Shown: positions 40,461-52,350 of the stretch, in pieces
How the letters are laid out: every line of letters starts with the position of its first letter
Position numbering within the stretch: the first letter of the stretch is position 1
Source of the DNA: Bactericera cockerelli
Taxonomy: Eukaryota > Arthropoda > Insecta > Hemiptera > Triozidae
DNA: 64,000 bases
Assembly: GCA_024516035.1 (NCBI GenBank)
Contig: CM044963.1
Coordinates: forward strand, 24,819,935-24,883,934
Direction: 5' to 3'
Program-made: the position numbers and the translations under genes
The notes under the pieces: model-generated
The model's input: the letters and a program-made list of their open reading frames with translations, nothing else
Told to the model about the DNA's origin: nothing
Database searches by the model: none

Positions 40461-41107
40461 CTCGTTATGGTTTTATTGGACAAATAAATAAACCGATTAA
40501 TAAACTCGATCCTGTTCGAAACCCCACTATGACAAATATATTATAATGCGAGTTTGAGTGTTTTTATTGTCATACAATCATCATTGAGATTAACGCAAAT
40601 ATTACTTACAAACCGGGATGGGGATTTTGATCAACACAAATACGAGTATGATAGCCACTTATTATTTTATTCATAAACAGAAGCTAGATCTAAAAAACCA
40701 AAATCTTAGAGGCCAAATAATCTTAGAAGTCGAAGAATGGCATAGGATGGGTTTTCTGTTGAAAAAAAAAGAAATGAAAAATATAAGAAAATGATTTATT
40801 ATTATTGTAAGACAGGCCAGATCTGTATGACAGACATTGTCATAAAACCGTCGAAACATGCCTCTCGCTAAAGCTGAAATTATTTTCCCTCTCATACTGG
40901 CGTCTACATTCCAAAATTAACCTCTCATTGAAAACGATAGTTTAGCAAATATTGAGACTTTTTTCTTCTTCTTTTTTTATATTTTTTTTTTATATGAATG
41001 ATTGAGAAAATGCCTCGTGAAGAAATTCCGACATGGACAGTATTCGAACTCACAACCTTCAGAGAGAGAGTGGAGCCCGTCTATTAACCGTAGGAAACAA
41101 GAATATG

Positions 41108-41288
41108 GTCTGTCCCGGTAGCTCAGAGATTCCAGAAGTCGTGGGTTCGAAACCCAGCTGGGACATGACAAGTTATCCTCCCATTTGGGATTTTTACCAC
41201 ATAATAATGTGTCTTACTGCTGGAATAATGGGGCTTTAATTGTCCCATTCGGGCAGTATAAATAAGGCGACATTATTATTATTATTAT
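41108..41288 (+). repeat. tRNA-derived SINE, family C
   Basis: GTCTGTCCCGGTAGCTCAGA with a deletion in the D/anticodon region, GTGGGTTCGAAACCCAGC, full body, (ATT)n tail. Confidence 0.85.
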
Positions 41289-41375
41289 GGTCATCTACTT
41301 ATTTCTCAACCTGCTCATAAGTACAAGTCAAACTTAATTACTCAAGTAAATTCTGCTTTCTTGAAACTTAGATTT

Positions 41376-41855
41376 TAAGGGCGGAATTAATAGACGTTTT
41401 TGTAATACCTCTGTGGCGCTAAGTCACGGATTGCGTACTGTGTAAGATAGGGAAAACCGTCGCATAGCAGCGACTTAAGTTATCGATGTTGTCTATTAAT
41501 TTCGCCCTTAGATTTTAAATGTGGAATTAATAGACGTTTTTGTAATACCTCTGTGGCGCTAAGTCACGGATTGCATATTGTGTAAGGTAGGGAAAACCGA
41601 CACTTAAAAAAGACTTGTGATATAGAATTTGTCTATTAATTTCACCCTAATAGACAAAATCGAGAACTTAAGTGATGACTTAGCATCGGTTTATCACTCC
41701 GTTATACTCAAAATCTAGACTTAGGGCGTAATTAATAGACGTTTGTGTAATACCTCTGTGGCGCTAAGTCACAGATTGCGTACTGAGTAAGATAGGGAAA
41801 ACCGACACTTACCAACGACTTAAGTTATTGATGTTGTCTATTAATTCCGCCCTTA
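41376..41855. mobile_element. Three palindromic MITE copies in tandem
   Basis: Copies at 41376-41510, 41516-41650 and 41721-41855, each about 135 bp with inverted ends built on AAGGGCGGAATTAATAGAC and its complement. All share CCTCTGTGGCGCTAAGTCAC. A more degraded relative lies near 24384-24480. No coding potential. Confidence 0.85.
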
Positions 41856-41859
41856 GCTC

Positions 41860-42955
41860 CACAAAGGTATTTTTTTTTAACGTCTATTATTTCGAGAAAA
41901 AATGCTTACAAACTATGTTTTCAAGACAATGGGACAATTCTTTTTTGAGAATCTGATGCAGGAATTTTCCCTCACTTTTCCCTTTGTCTGATGAGGAATA
42001 AGGATTTCTCAAACGACCCTTTTTAGATTGATTAGAAAGATTTGATGGTAATTATGTCGAAAATAATTTCAGTACAAGATGAATGTTGCCATTTTTAATT
42101 TAGTTTAATTCCTTGAACTTTAGTTCATTACCATTTCTACTTATAAAGAGGATGTAGAAAGAATTGAAATGAAAGACACACAATAGGTACATAACAAAAA
42201 TAAATATTATGTTTTTTTTTCGATCCAATAGTTGTTTTGCTGTGATAAAAACAGGATTTTCTAACTATTGATTAAGAACAGCATTCCGAAATAATGAAAA
42301 AAAAATACGAAATCTTTTTGCGAGAAAAATCAAGCCGTGGGTTAGAGTCGACTAATGAGACGAGCGCTGTCTTTATTGGCAATGTTTCATAAGTATTATT
42401 TTCAAAGTTTCAATCAATTACTTGAATTTTTAAGCAATACTATATACTATCGTTTGGATGTGAGGAAAAAAAAAAAAAAAAACATTTGAACAAGGTATAT
42501 TATGTATTTTCTTTTTGATACAATATTACTAGAGGAAAACACTTCATTCATTAAACCTAATGGACTTTTGTCAATACTAAACAAGCTTGAGGAAAAACAC
42601 CTCGTAGATAAAACTTAAATGGTTTTTTGCCTGCTTCACTCCTAGTCCCTAAGTTCAAATGCATTTGTTAGTTTTTGTTTTAGCATCAATAATAAATATA
42701 TATTGAGAATTTTATATTATTAAAATGCACCCTTGTCTCTACCATATTAATTTATCAAACAAACATTATTGTCAGTGTATGTTTTCATAAAATGAAATAA
42801 ATTTAATATTGTAAACATTTAATCTTGTTTATTACTGAAAAAGGTATATTTATTCAGCAAACAACCATTCTCAATCCATGTCTAGGGCCCGATACACTTA
42901 TTCATACTGCTCTATTATAATAATATACTTATTCATACTGCTCTATTATAATTAT
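41860..42955. other. AT-rich stretch, no gene recognised
   Basis: High A+T with poly-A near 42464-42482 and a short tandem duplication (ATACTTATTCATACTGCTCT) at about 42896-42950. Confidence 0.5.
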
Positions 42956-42959
42956 AATT

Positions 42960-43150
42960 AATAACACTCTTTAGTGGAAGGTGGTTACCAGGCGAGGTTA
43001 ATGCTCAAAGCATTTTCTACCAACTAAGACTCAGAGTCTTATTATTATGTGGTCACAAATTCAAATTAATGAGGAAAAATTCATGTACGTGGTGGGATAC
43101 GAACCAACGGATCCCTACCTGGATTAACCACTCGACCACCAGTGCACCAA
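42960..43150 (-). repeat. tRNA-derived SINE, family A
   Basis: ACACTCTTTAGTGGAAGGTG, AGGCGAGGTTAATGCTCAAA, GAACCAACGGATCCCTAC, CCACCAGTGCACC in reverse; the head has the same deletion type as 21772. Confidence 0.85.
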
Positions 43151-43234
43151 ATATTATGAACCAACCACAGTGTCGGTTAAGCTACGACAAGGCGGTAAAC
43201 TCGTAACCGGAGGTTGCTGGTTTGAGTCCTTAGT

Positions 43235-43560
43235 TCAGCACAATCCCTCCCTCTCTCTTCTCTCTGCATATTACCTCCCTCTACCTTCTCTCTACACATT
43301 ATCTCCTTCTCTGCACATTCCCTCCCTCTCCCTTCTCTCTACACATTATCTCCCTCTTTCCTCTCTCTGCATATTCCCTTCCTCTACCTTCTTTCTACAG
43401 TTTCTCTCCCTCTTCCTTCTCTCTACACATTATCTCCCTTCTCTCTGCACATTCTCTCCCTCTCCTTCTTCGCTACAATTTTCTCTCCCAATTAATCTAT
43501 CTCTAAACTTCTCCCCTCCCATCCTCTCCACCTCTCAATTCTGCCTCCCCTCTAGGCCGA
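43235..43560 (+). repeat. Pyrimidine-rich degenerate tandem repeat
   Basis: Repeats of TCTCTCTACACATTATCTCC alternating with TCTCTGCACATTCCCTCC. Not coding despite an open frame. Confidence 0.85.
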
Positions 43561-43639
43561 CAATTCTGTGGCCTGATGGAGATATCCAACAGCCCAAAGT
43601 AATAATTAATGTTCTAATATTGAGGCAAAAAGTAAATTG

Positions 43640-43940
43640 AGAGAGATTCAGAGGGAGAGAGAGATAGAGAGAGTTTAAGAGAAAGAGAGGGATAGTCAGA
43701 GGGAGAGAGAAACAGAGGAAAGAAAGAGAGAGATAATTAAAGAAGAGAGAGAGAGTAAGAGGAACACGAATGGAAATAGGTAATGAACAAGAGAAGGAGG
43801 AAGTGACGCACAGAAGCGGAGGTGAAGAGAAAGGTAATGTGGGGAGAAAGAGTAGATAATTTGGGAAGGAAGGAAAAATAGAGATGATGAGAGAGGAATA
43901 AGAGAAAGAATAGCAGTAAAAGGGTGGGGGGGGGGGGGTA
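43640..43940 (+). repeat. Purine-rich low-complexity tract
   Basis: GA-rich, ending in a G-run near 43925-43938. The switch from the CT-rich stretch at 43235-43560 to this GA tract, then back to CT at 43990, gives mirror/inverted composition. Confidence 0.85.
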
Positions 43941-43989
43941 AAGATGGAAGTGGTTATAGATTGGGAAAAATGAAGTGGGCTGAATTCTA

Positions 43990-44430
43990 CACTTTCAGTT
44001 TCTCTCTCTTTCTTTCTCTCCTTTTTTTCATTTATCTCCGCTTCTCTCTCTCTCTCTTACCCTTTTTTATCCCTCTTTCTCTCTCTCCCTCCTCTTCTCA
44101 TTTCAAACTGACCTCTGGGATTTTTGACCTCTCTTTGTTCTTTATCTTTTTATCTCTCTCTCCTCTCTGTTATCTTTAACAGCGACACATGTCGAAGAAA
44201 TTCATTGTCTCTCTCTCTTTTCTCTCTCTCTCTCTCTCCCTCCTTCTCTCTCCCTCTCTCTCTCCTCCCCCCCTCCATCCACACCTCTCTTACACAAAGC
44301 TCTTGGTTATGCTTAATTTCAGGGAGAGAGAGAGAGAGAGGGGGCGGGGGAAGAGAACATTAATTAAACTTCAGAAACATTTCACCTTTCTCTCTCCTTT
44401 AGTCTCTCCCTCCCTCCCTCCCATCCTTAT
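43990..44430 (+). repeat. CT-rich low-complexity tract
   Basis: Runs of (CT)n and CTCTCCCTC with a short GA burst at about 44324-44350. Confidence 0.9.
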
Positions 44431-44694
44431 TTCCAATTTATATTCCTCTTATTAGCTTTCTGATTTTTCCTGTATTTTCTTCTTTCTTTATCTTTCCACT
44501 TTTTCCTGTTTCCAATATATCTTTACGTTACTATTCAATCTCTGACTAAAATTTTCTCGTTTTCTTTGAAGTGTTTCCAAACTGTATCTTTACATAGCTT
44601 ATCTCTTCTCTCTTTAAGTTTTTTCTACTTCAAATATCTTTACATAATCCATCTCTACAATTATTTCTCGCTCTTTCCTCCAAATTTAAACCTT

Positions 44695-44935
44695 TCGACC
44701 GTCGTGATATGACCATGGCAGTTGAAAGCGACGTTAAACCCCACTTAAAAAGAAAAAAACCTTTCGAGGTTTTTAAAGGACCCTTTCAACTACTCTGATC
44801 ATACATCGAGACGAGTATTTTAGGCTCCATTTTCTGGAGATTACCAACCAGCTGCATATATTAATCTCACCCAGCCTGGGTTGGGCCGGGAATAGCCAGA
44901 ATCACGAGAGATCGAATTTGAAATTACAGAGGTCG
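44695..44935. repeat. 5S-SINE 3' fragment and a reverse core fragment
   Basis: 44695-44760 (CGTCGTGATATGACCATGGC, GTTAAACCCCACTTAAAAA) is the forward 3' end of the 5S SINE. 44810-44930 is a diverged reverse core (CACCCAGCCTGGGTTGGGCC) with the AGCCAGAATCACGAGAG junction. Confidence 0.65.
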
Positions 44936-45004
44936 GTCATTATCATCAATATCATGATTCATATAAAACTGAAACATTATCAAGAAAATTATAAGACAAT
45001 AGAC

Positions 45005-45150
45005 ACTTATACCGACCTGAGTAGTGATCGATAAGGCGGCGGAATTGTAACCTGGAGGTAGGTGGGGCAAGTCCCGGATTCAGCGTAGATTTACTAAAGC
45101 TAGTTTGAATAGTTGTGCTATCACAAAAGTGATTTACACAAATATGGTAA
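45005..45150 (+). repeat. tRNA-derived SINE, family B
   Basis: GACCTGAGTAGTGATCGATA, AGGCGGCGGAATTGTAACC, CAAGTCCCGG, GTGATTTACACAAATATGGT. Confidence 0.78.
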
Positions 45151-45184
45151 CTTTGAATACTGCTTACTGCCAACTTGGTAGTTG

Positions 45185-45430
45185 ACCTTGACCGAGTGGA
45201 GGAGCCAGGTTTGCAAGCACCAAGTTTGATCCCCAGCAAGATAGGATTTTTCTATGTTCTTGGATGTCCGGGGGCCACTCATACCTCGTGAGGAAAAATG
45301 AGTAACAATTTGTATGAACACTATGGATAGTGACCAGTGGCGGCATAACGATTTGGATTTTGGAAAATGAAGAAATGCTGAACCACCTACTAAAGTGATG
45401 ATCTGATGACATAGTCATAATAACACAAAA
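45185..45430 (+). repeat. tRNA-derived SINE, family D relative
   Basis: Head degraded; body CTCATACCTCGTGAGGAAAA, GTGACCAGTGGCGGCATAAC, tail CATAATAACACAAAAATA. Confidence 0.7.
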
Positions 45431-45489
45431 ATACATATCATACTTTTCTCATGAGGACTTCAAATGCCCTTTACTCCCTAGAGCAGTTG

Positions 45490-45560
45490 TATTGGAATAA
45501 TGGGACTTTAATAGTCTTAATCGGGCAGTATAAATAAGGCGATATTATTATTATTATATT
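45490..45560 (+). repeat. Family C tail fragment
   Basis: TTGGAATAATGGGACTTTAA, CGGGCAGTATAAATAAGGCG, then (ATT)n. Confidence 0.7.
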
Positions 45561-45569
45561 GGTGCTATA

Positions 45570-45885
45570 ATAATAACAACTTTAGTGGAAGGTAAGCACC
45601 AGGCGAGGTTAATGCTCAAAGCATTTTCCACCGCCTAACCCTCACAGTCTTACTACATTGTGGTCACAATCTCGAATTAAAGAGGAAAAATTCATGCACG
45701 GGATGGGATTCGAACCAACGGATAATAATAATAATAATAATAATAATAATAGTTTATTTGTTTCTTTTCTTTATAAAGAAACATTTATACAAAGGTACTT
45801 CTCCTAAGCTTTGAAGAGCTTCTAAGGATCCCTACGCTACCTGGTACACCAGAGTAGGGCGTGAACCACTGGACTACCAGTGCTA
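45570..45885 (-). repeat. Family A SINE interrupted by a (TAA)n-tailed insert
   Basis: Family A body up to GAACCAACGGAT (about 45722), then a (AAT)n run and about 100 bp of foreign sequence, then GATCCCTACGCTACCTGG at 45828 onward. Confidence 0.8.
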
Positions 45886-46109
45886 TTATTATGTGGTCTA
45901 ATTAATTCTCAAATATATCAAGATATTGAAGATGGATAAAATTCATGTAGTTGGTAAGCTTCGAACCCACTCATCAAAAATTGACCAGGCGTCTCAGTTA
46001 CCCCCGCAGTTCCCCGCTCTACAACCGGAAGGCCGTGGGTTCGTTTCTACTGATCCAGAACGGGGGCTGGTATTTTGGTTCCGGAACATTAGTTTGTGCC
46101 ATTCAGAGC

Positions 46110-46680
46110 GGAAGTAAAATAATATCCTCCCTCTTTCCCTCTCTACCTTTCTATCTCTCCTTCTCTCTGTTCTTTTCTTGTCTCTCCTTCTTTCTCTTAA
46201 CTTTATTGTTCTCTCTCTTATTTTCTTCTGCTTTTTTCGCTCTCTTATTTGTCTCCTTCTTTCTATTTCACCACCGTCACTATCTCTTTCTCTCTCTCTC
46301 TCTCTGCCTTATTTATCTCTTTCTCTCTATACCCTCTCTTTTTCCTCTATCTCTCTTTCCATCCTTATTTTTTGCCAGTAAATTTTGTTTCCCTTTCATT
46401 TCCACTCCTGTTCCCTATTTTTCATTTTTTTTTCTCTGTCTTTCAATCTACTTTTCGTTTTCTCTTGTATGTTCTTTCACTTTATCCTTAATCTTACTTC
46501 TTCCTTTCCCATCATCCTTCTCTCTTTCTTATTTTTCAATTTCTTACCTCTCCTCCTTCGTTTCCTATTTTCCCTCTGACTCTTCTTTCTGTTTTCTCTC
46601 TTATCTTTTATTACTTTTTCCTCTCTCTCTCTTAGTCTTCTCTCACTCTCTCTCAATTTCCCCCTCCAGCACTTAGCTTT
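46110..46680 (+). repeat. CT-rich low-complexity tract
   Basis: Degenerate pyrimidine sequence. The 241-codon and shorter frames here are composition artefacts. Confidence 0.85.
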
Positions 46681-46734
46681 GTTTTCCAGACGAACAGGAA
46701 AAGCTGTGGAAAACTTTTCTGTTCGGCGTGTCAG

Positions 46735-47940
46735 TTGAACTTCAGCGTTCGAAAGCACAAGAGCTTTCTCTCGCGAGCTTTAAAAAAAGTCCCTCTATCA
46801 CGTAACCGAGTAGATTTTAAATATAAAACATGGTTTAATTTGTTCGATTTTAATTTGGTTTCATGCAATCCCTTCATTGAGTTGTTTGTTGCCATTTCGC
46901 TTATCTTTATCAGCATATTTTGTGCTTTGGTGGCACCGCTCACTGTCGGCTGTCTTTCGCAGAGCACTTAGGTAAATTAAAAAATATGTTAGAAACACGT
47001 GTCGAGGTTCGAAGACCTTTCGTATCTATCCTGTTTGTCACCGTTTATTTTAAATAGAACTTTATTTATTTAGCAAGGAATTTACGGTATGGCATGACTG
47101 GAACTTCATTATTTTGAAATAGCAGGAGACTTTTCGAGAACCTGATAAATTCGCTTGATAAAATACTTGATACCGCTTGAATATTTCTGACATTATCAAT
47201 ATTTACTTTTAATTGTTGACATTTATCTTACGTCTTTTGATTCGTTTTAGATAGGCAGGTAAGAGCTAGTAGATCACCAAGAAAATAATTTCAAAGAGAA
47301 TTAATTACATCTTCGTATTACCGAATTTTCAATGAAATAAGTGAAATTTAGAATTTTAGCTTCTAGTTCGCTCGATTTTTTTATAACATTGGTTTAAAAA
47401 AACCCTCATAATAATCAGCATTTGAAAACATATCAATCACTTCGAGAGGTCACGATCGACTTGTCACCGGTAACTACCTCACCGTCTTGATTGGTTCCTA
47501 AGGTAAGTTGAACTTTCATCATCAAACTTGTCTTTGCATAAATTAGTAAAGCTTTAGCCAATTTAATATTCTAAAATGGAAGTTGATGTCGTTTGTTTTA
47601 TCATGAGATTGATGTCACAATTACTCTACATATTGTTAGATATTCTTAAACACTTTAATTATTTGGTAGTCTTCTGTAGACCACACTTTTACGGCTAAAT
47701 ACCCTTCCCAACCCCAACCTTGTTAAGGGCGTCATCGGTTTATGCATTTTTCTTTGGCCTGACAGAACTGGCCCTCATTTCAAAAATCAATAACTTGATC
47801 GAACATATCTAATATTAATAAGGAAGAGAATGCCGTTGGCATTAGAACCGCCCTTCATCAAGTTTTGTTTTATTAATTTCAATTTTTATGTATGTATATT
47901 ATATTCTATCATTTGTAAATAAAACTCGATTGAACATGTT
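46735..47940. other. No gene recognised; possible 78-codon frame
   Basis: An open frame at 46735-46971 (plus) has a hydrophobic C-terminal half but no recognisable family and no splice partner. 47830-47940 is a LINE-like 3' end (CGCCCTTCATCAAGTTTTG) homologous to 23030-23145 reversed. Confidence 0.4.
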
Positions 47941-48205
47941 TTTTTTTTTTTTTTTTTAAGTGGGTTTAACGTCGCTTTCAACTGCCATGGTCATATCACG
48001 ACGGGGGTTCTACCCTCCATTCGCAGGAAACTCACAAACCTGCTACTCACATTGACCTCACCCAGCCTGAGTGGGGCCGGGAAAAGCCAGCGTCACGAGA
48101 ATTAGAATTTGAATGGTCACCCATCCAAGTCTTAACCTCGCTGGATGTCGCTTAACTTCGTGTTCTGAAGGGAACCGGTGTATTCAACATGCCATCGACG
48201 CTGGC
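47941..48205 (-). mobile_element. 5S-rRNA-derived SINE, full-length
   Basis: Poly-T start, AAGTGGGTTTAACGTCGCTT, reverse core, reverse 5S head ending CATCGACGCTGGCT. Target duplication GAACATGTTT flanks it (about 47934 and 48207). Confidence 0.93.
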
Positions 48206-48910
48206 TGAACATGTTTAATAATAATCCCCAAATCTCCCTTTCAACTGTCACAAAACGCACCATGATTGGTTATTCCGTTCAAATCAACCAATCAGAGTGC
48301 GTGGTGTAACGGTTCAAAGGGAAAATAGGAGATTATGAAAGAGTACTTTCTTGAAAGAAGACTTGATACCCTATCCGTGAAAAATCAAAACCTTTGTGGA
48401 AAGATTACAATAAATATAATTTCTACGAAGTGCGATTCAGAAACAGTGATCAGCTCATGGTATTAATTTGGTCTTTCAAGTCTAAACTACATGATAGAAT
48501 TTAATTTTCACCAAAAGAGGTCCAATATATTCGAAGCTTATAACAATTTATAACTCTTGTCTTCCACCAGTATGTAAAAAAGACACTACGTCTGATTTTT
48601 AATATTTGAAATTCATCGGAAGTAATATCAGGAGTATTTTTTTATTCATACATATCGGCCCTAGACTCTGACTAATAATGTAACGGCTGGGCTGAACATA
48701 ATAAAGTCAATGTTCTCGTTTCATAATATTTGAACGGCGAGTTTGTAATTTTACTACCCAATAAAGGTTTATTAATACTGTTATGATCAGCCATAAAATG
48801 GAGAGTCCTGTTGAGTTGACATAGTTTGTCAGAATGGCAGGACAATATTTGCAAAAAAAAAAATCCCAGCGGAATGTGTCAGCAAATTTGCCATTGCAAT
48901 ATTCAAGTCT
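48206..48910. other. No gene recognised
   Basis: Contains AACCAATCAGAGTGCGTGGT (about 48284), related to a segment near 28020; otherwise ordinary AT-rich sequence. Confidence 0.45.
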
Positions 48911-49097
48911 GCCAGCGTCGATGGCGCGTTGAATTCACCGGTTCTCATAGGATCACCGAAGTTATGCAACGTCCAGCGAGGTGAAGACTTCGTGACGCTG
49001 GCAGTCCAGCTGGGTGAGGTTAAGGTGGGTAGCAGGTTTGTGAGTTTCCTGCGAATGCAGGGTAAAAAACTCCCATCGTGATATGACCATACAGTTG

Positions 49098-49128
<31 letters not shown>
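48911..49128 (+). mobile_element. 5S-rRNA-derived SINE, internally deleted
   Basis: GCCAGCGTCGATGGCGCGTT, CACCGAAGTTATGCAACGTC, CAGCGAGGTGAAGACTT, then directly CGTGACGCTGGC, the core, and a 30-nt poly-A. The C-box region of the 5S promoter is deleted. Confidence 0.88.
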
Positions 49129-49129
<1 letters not shown>

Positions 49130-49132
<3 letters not shown>

Positions 49133-50335
49133 TAGTGTGGTGCTTTAAGGGTAACTGTTTATAGTGTAAAAGATTGTTGTCCCTCAGAAGGATATTGGAA
49201 GAAATGCCTTTAGAGAGTTACCACAGGAAGAGTAAAGTTGAAAGAATTCTAATTGTGTAGTATGAAGGTAGATAGTTTAAAGAGTAGATTTTTCAACAAT
49301 TTGAACATAAATCAGCCTTTTCTAATTTAAGAGATGGTTACAGTAGATCTAATAGAGGTCGCGGTTGGTGTGGTAATTCAATCTTCTCTCGTGGAATTCC
49401 ATCCAATTTATTTTATAATTTAAGAAATTTAGGTTTAAAATAATATTTAATAATTAGAAAACAATGAAAATTAAAGGAGAAGTTTCAAGAAAGTTGAAAG
49501 AAGAGTTTAAAAGAAATGGAATTATATACCTAGAAAGTTTTCAAAGAATTAGGCGAAGAAGAAATAGAAAAGTAGAGACTTATAAGTAGATCTGAAAAAA
49601 TAAGTGAAAGGAAGTTTTTATGAGGATTAAAGAATTATTTAAATGTTTCATAAATTTTTAAAATGATCTGAAGACATGTTTTAAAAGGAATTTTAGAAGA
49701 GTTTTAAAATAATCCTTCAAAATAGAGTATTTTTCTTTTCCTGCCATTAGATATCTTGCTCGTCCAATTAAAAAATCCGGTACAAAATTACTCAACTTCT
49801 TGCGAATTCAGTCGGGTTGAAAAATGCCATCACTCCTCTGACCTTTAGAAAGGAGTGTTTTATGTTCATTGGATAAAGCAAGCTGTGTGAACACAAAATG
49901 TCAAGTTTGGAAAATGTCTGCAATGAATAACCCTCCTCTATGTCTTATATTTCTTTTTTTTTGGTTATCCATTAAGTTTTTTGTTTTATTTAATTTTATT
50001 AAATATAAAAAAACATGTCCCAGGGACCGTCTTTTTGGAAGGGAACCGAGGATGCAAGAAGCATTTCCTCTTTGAATGGCTAAATCTTTACTTGTCTTAT
50101 CATTATCCTTACTTGCTTCAGTCATATTGTTTTGAGCACATTGCTAAGTTCCTCGTTTTCAATCTGGAAAATCCCGGGTTAGAACCCCAGAGCAGAAAAA
50201 ATATTGCAATCAGATTTTGATTGCATCAGACCTATTTTTTTATATGCATACATACGCAATGGTACGATTGCATTTACGTGTATGATACCCCATGTATGAT
50301 ACCCCATTATATTATAATGGGGTCACACCGGAACC
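49130..50335. other. No gene recognised
   Basis: AT-rich; A/G-rich between about 49180 and 49720. Just before the reverse transcriptase lies GTATGATACCCC repeated, and ACCCCATTATATTATAATGG, a palindrome. Confidence 0.45.
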
Positions 50336-51899
50336 TTGGTCTCACAGGTGGCTGTTGACCACATAGATGAAGATTTTGTTTTCTTAGAAGTAACAGGTGA
50401 TACAATCCAGAATGTCATAAAATCACTGACTAAAAAGAAGGCTAGGGATTTTTTGGACCTAAATTTAGAGTTAATTTTAATTATTGCTGACTTAATTACA
50501 CCTGTGCTTGCAAACCTTGTAAATCTGTGTTTTAGAGTAGGTGTTTTCCCAGACTGTTTGAAGCATGGCCTAATTAATCCTGTGTATAAGAATAAAGGAG
50601 AGAAAAATTCAGCATCTAGCTACAGGCCAATTTCCATTCTGCCTGTTTTAAGCAAGGTCGTTGAAAGAGTGATGGCTGATCAGATAGTTATGTTCCTCAA
50701 CTATTATAAATTGTTTTCACCTACCCAGTTTGGTTTTCGTAAAAATCTTTTTACAACTGACGCTGTGAACTCTCTAACAAATTCAATATCAGCCTGTTTT
50801 AATAATAAATGTCACCTTAAAGCTACTATGTGCGATCTTTCTCGAGCTTTTGAACTATTAAACCATGTCATTCTACTCGAAAAACTGCATCATTACAAGT
50901 TCAGTGGTTCGAGTATAAAACTACTTAAAACATATCTGGAGAACAGATCGCAAATAGTGAAAGTCGGGGATAGTGTATCCGACCCGCGTTTAGTAAATAC
51001 GGGAATACCTACCGGATCAATCTTGGGACCTTTAATTTTCTTAATATACATTAACGACTTACCAGCAAACTTGCCTGAGTATACGAGGGTCACTATCTTT
51101 GCTGACGACACCACTCTGTATGTCCAAGACAAAAATCAAGATGAACTCCTTCGTAAAAATGATATTGCAATAGCGCAAGCACAGGGTGGTTTAATACAAA
51201 CAGATTGCATCTAAATCAAGCCAAAACACAGCATATAATTTTCAGTTTAGGTAAATTAGAAAATTTTGAAAATCCAGATTCGGTAGATCTGCTTGGATTT
51301 CGTTTAGACCCGCAACTTAGATGGCAAGCCCATGCAGATAAATTAGCGAAAAAGTTGAGTAGCCGTATATTCTTGCTACGTAGACTCCAGAAGCAAGTTT
51401 CCCAGTCTACCCTTAAAAATGCATATTATGGCCTTCTACATTCATTGTTAACATATGGCGTACTATTATGGGGACATGCATCCAGTGCTTCTCAAATTTT
51501 CATTCTGCAAAAGAAAGCTATACGCATTGTCAGTGGGGTGAAATCCTTCCCTATCAAACCACATGCCAAGCCATTGTTTATTGACCTTGGCATCCTAACG
51601 CTCCCTTCAATCTATATATTGCAATGCCTTCTGCATGTGAGAGAAAATTTAAGTGAATACCATACAGCCGTTCACTCCTACAACACACGGACAAGTAAAA
51701 ACCTGGTCCCCGCCATACATCGTGTAAATAAGGCAAGAAATGGGACAAATTACTATGGCATTTCGTTATTTAACAAGCTACCGACAAACATTAGAAATTT
51801 ACCTACTAAAAACTTCAAAATTGTGGTAGAAAACCATTTGAAGTCAAAAGCTTATTACTCTCTTAAAGATTTTTTAATGGCTGATTTTGATGAATTCTG

Positions 51900-51900
<1 letters not shown>
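50336..51900 (+). pseudogene. Truncated, frameshifted non-LTR retrotransposon reverse transcriptase (CR1/Jockey-like)
   Basis: Two adjoining frames, 50336-51214 and 51205-51900, form one reverse transcriptase plus C-terminal part. Visible motifs: SSYRPISILPVLSKVVE (about residues 94-110), QFGFRKN, motif A as CDLSRAFE (usual is AFD), GIPTGSILGP, and motif C as FADD at about 255-258. Next come LLGFRLDPQLRW, then YGVLLWGHAS and RIVSG typical of the thumb and C-terminus. The frame changes by one base at about 51180-51190, within an A...W segment. No endonuclease or gag-like ORF precedes it, and the apparent start is an artefact of truncation. It would copy its own RNA by target-primed reverse transcription if intact; this copy is dead. 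Confidence 0.9.
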
Positions 51901-51901
<1 letters not shown>

Positions 51902-51938
<37 letters not shown>

Positions 51939-52259
51939 CTTTTTGTAACCCCATATCATTGTTTTCATTTTTGTCTACAACCTCTTTGCCAGCCCATCAC
52001 ACACCCTCACACACCCACACACTCACACACACACACTCACACACTCACACACACACACTCAGACACACACACGCACGCACACACACACACCATCACACAC
52101 ACACACCATCACACACATAAATATACACCACACACACCACGTATGTATTATTTTATGTATGTATTATTTTATGTTCTCCCTGACTTGTGTTTAACAATTA
52201 TTATGTATTGAAAAACACCAATAAAACATGAATTGAAATTGAAATTGAAATTGAAATTG
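51902..52259 (+). repeat. 3' region of the retrotransposon: poly-T, CA array, AATAAA and GAAATT tail
   Basis: A 29-nt T run (about 51902-51930), a (CA)n-rich stretch (about 52000-52137), AATAAA near 52220 and a terminal (TTGAAA)n repeat, the kind of microsatellite tail seen on many non-LTR elements. Confidence 0.8.
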
Positions 52260-52350
52260 GGTATCATACACCTACAATATTATGATAAATATACATATTT
52301 AAATATTACATAATACATTTGGTAAATAGATAAAAATTAAACTGGAAGTA

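Noticed and set aside
45951..46676. 241-codon hydrophobic frame as a membrane protein
   Set aside because: CT-rich low-complexity sequence that also crosses a SINE-like segment; no conserved motif.
46735..46971. 78-codon frame as a small membrane protein gene
   Set aside because: A hydrophobic stretch near the end only; no homologous family recognised, no repeats, no supporting splice sites.
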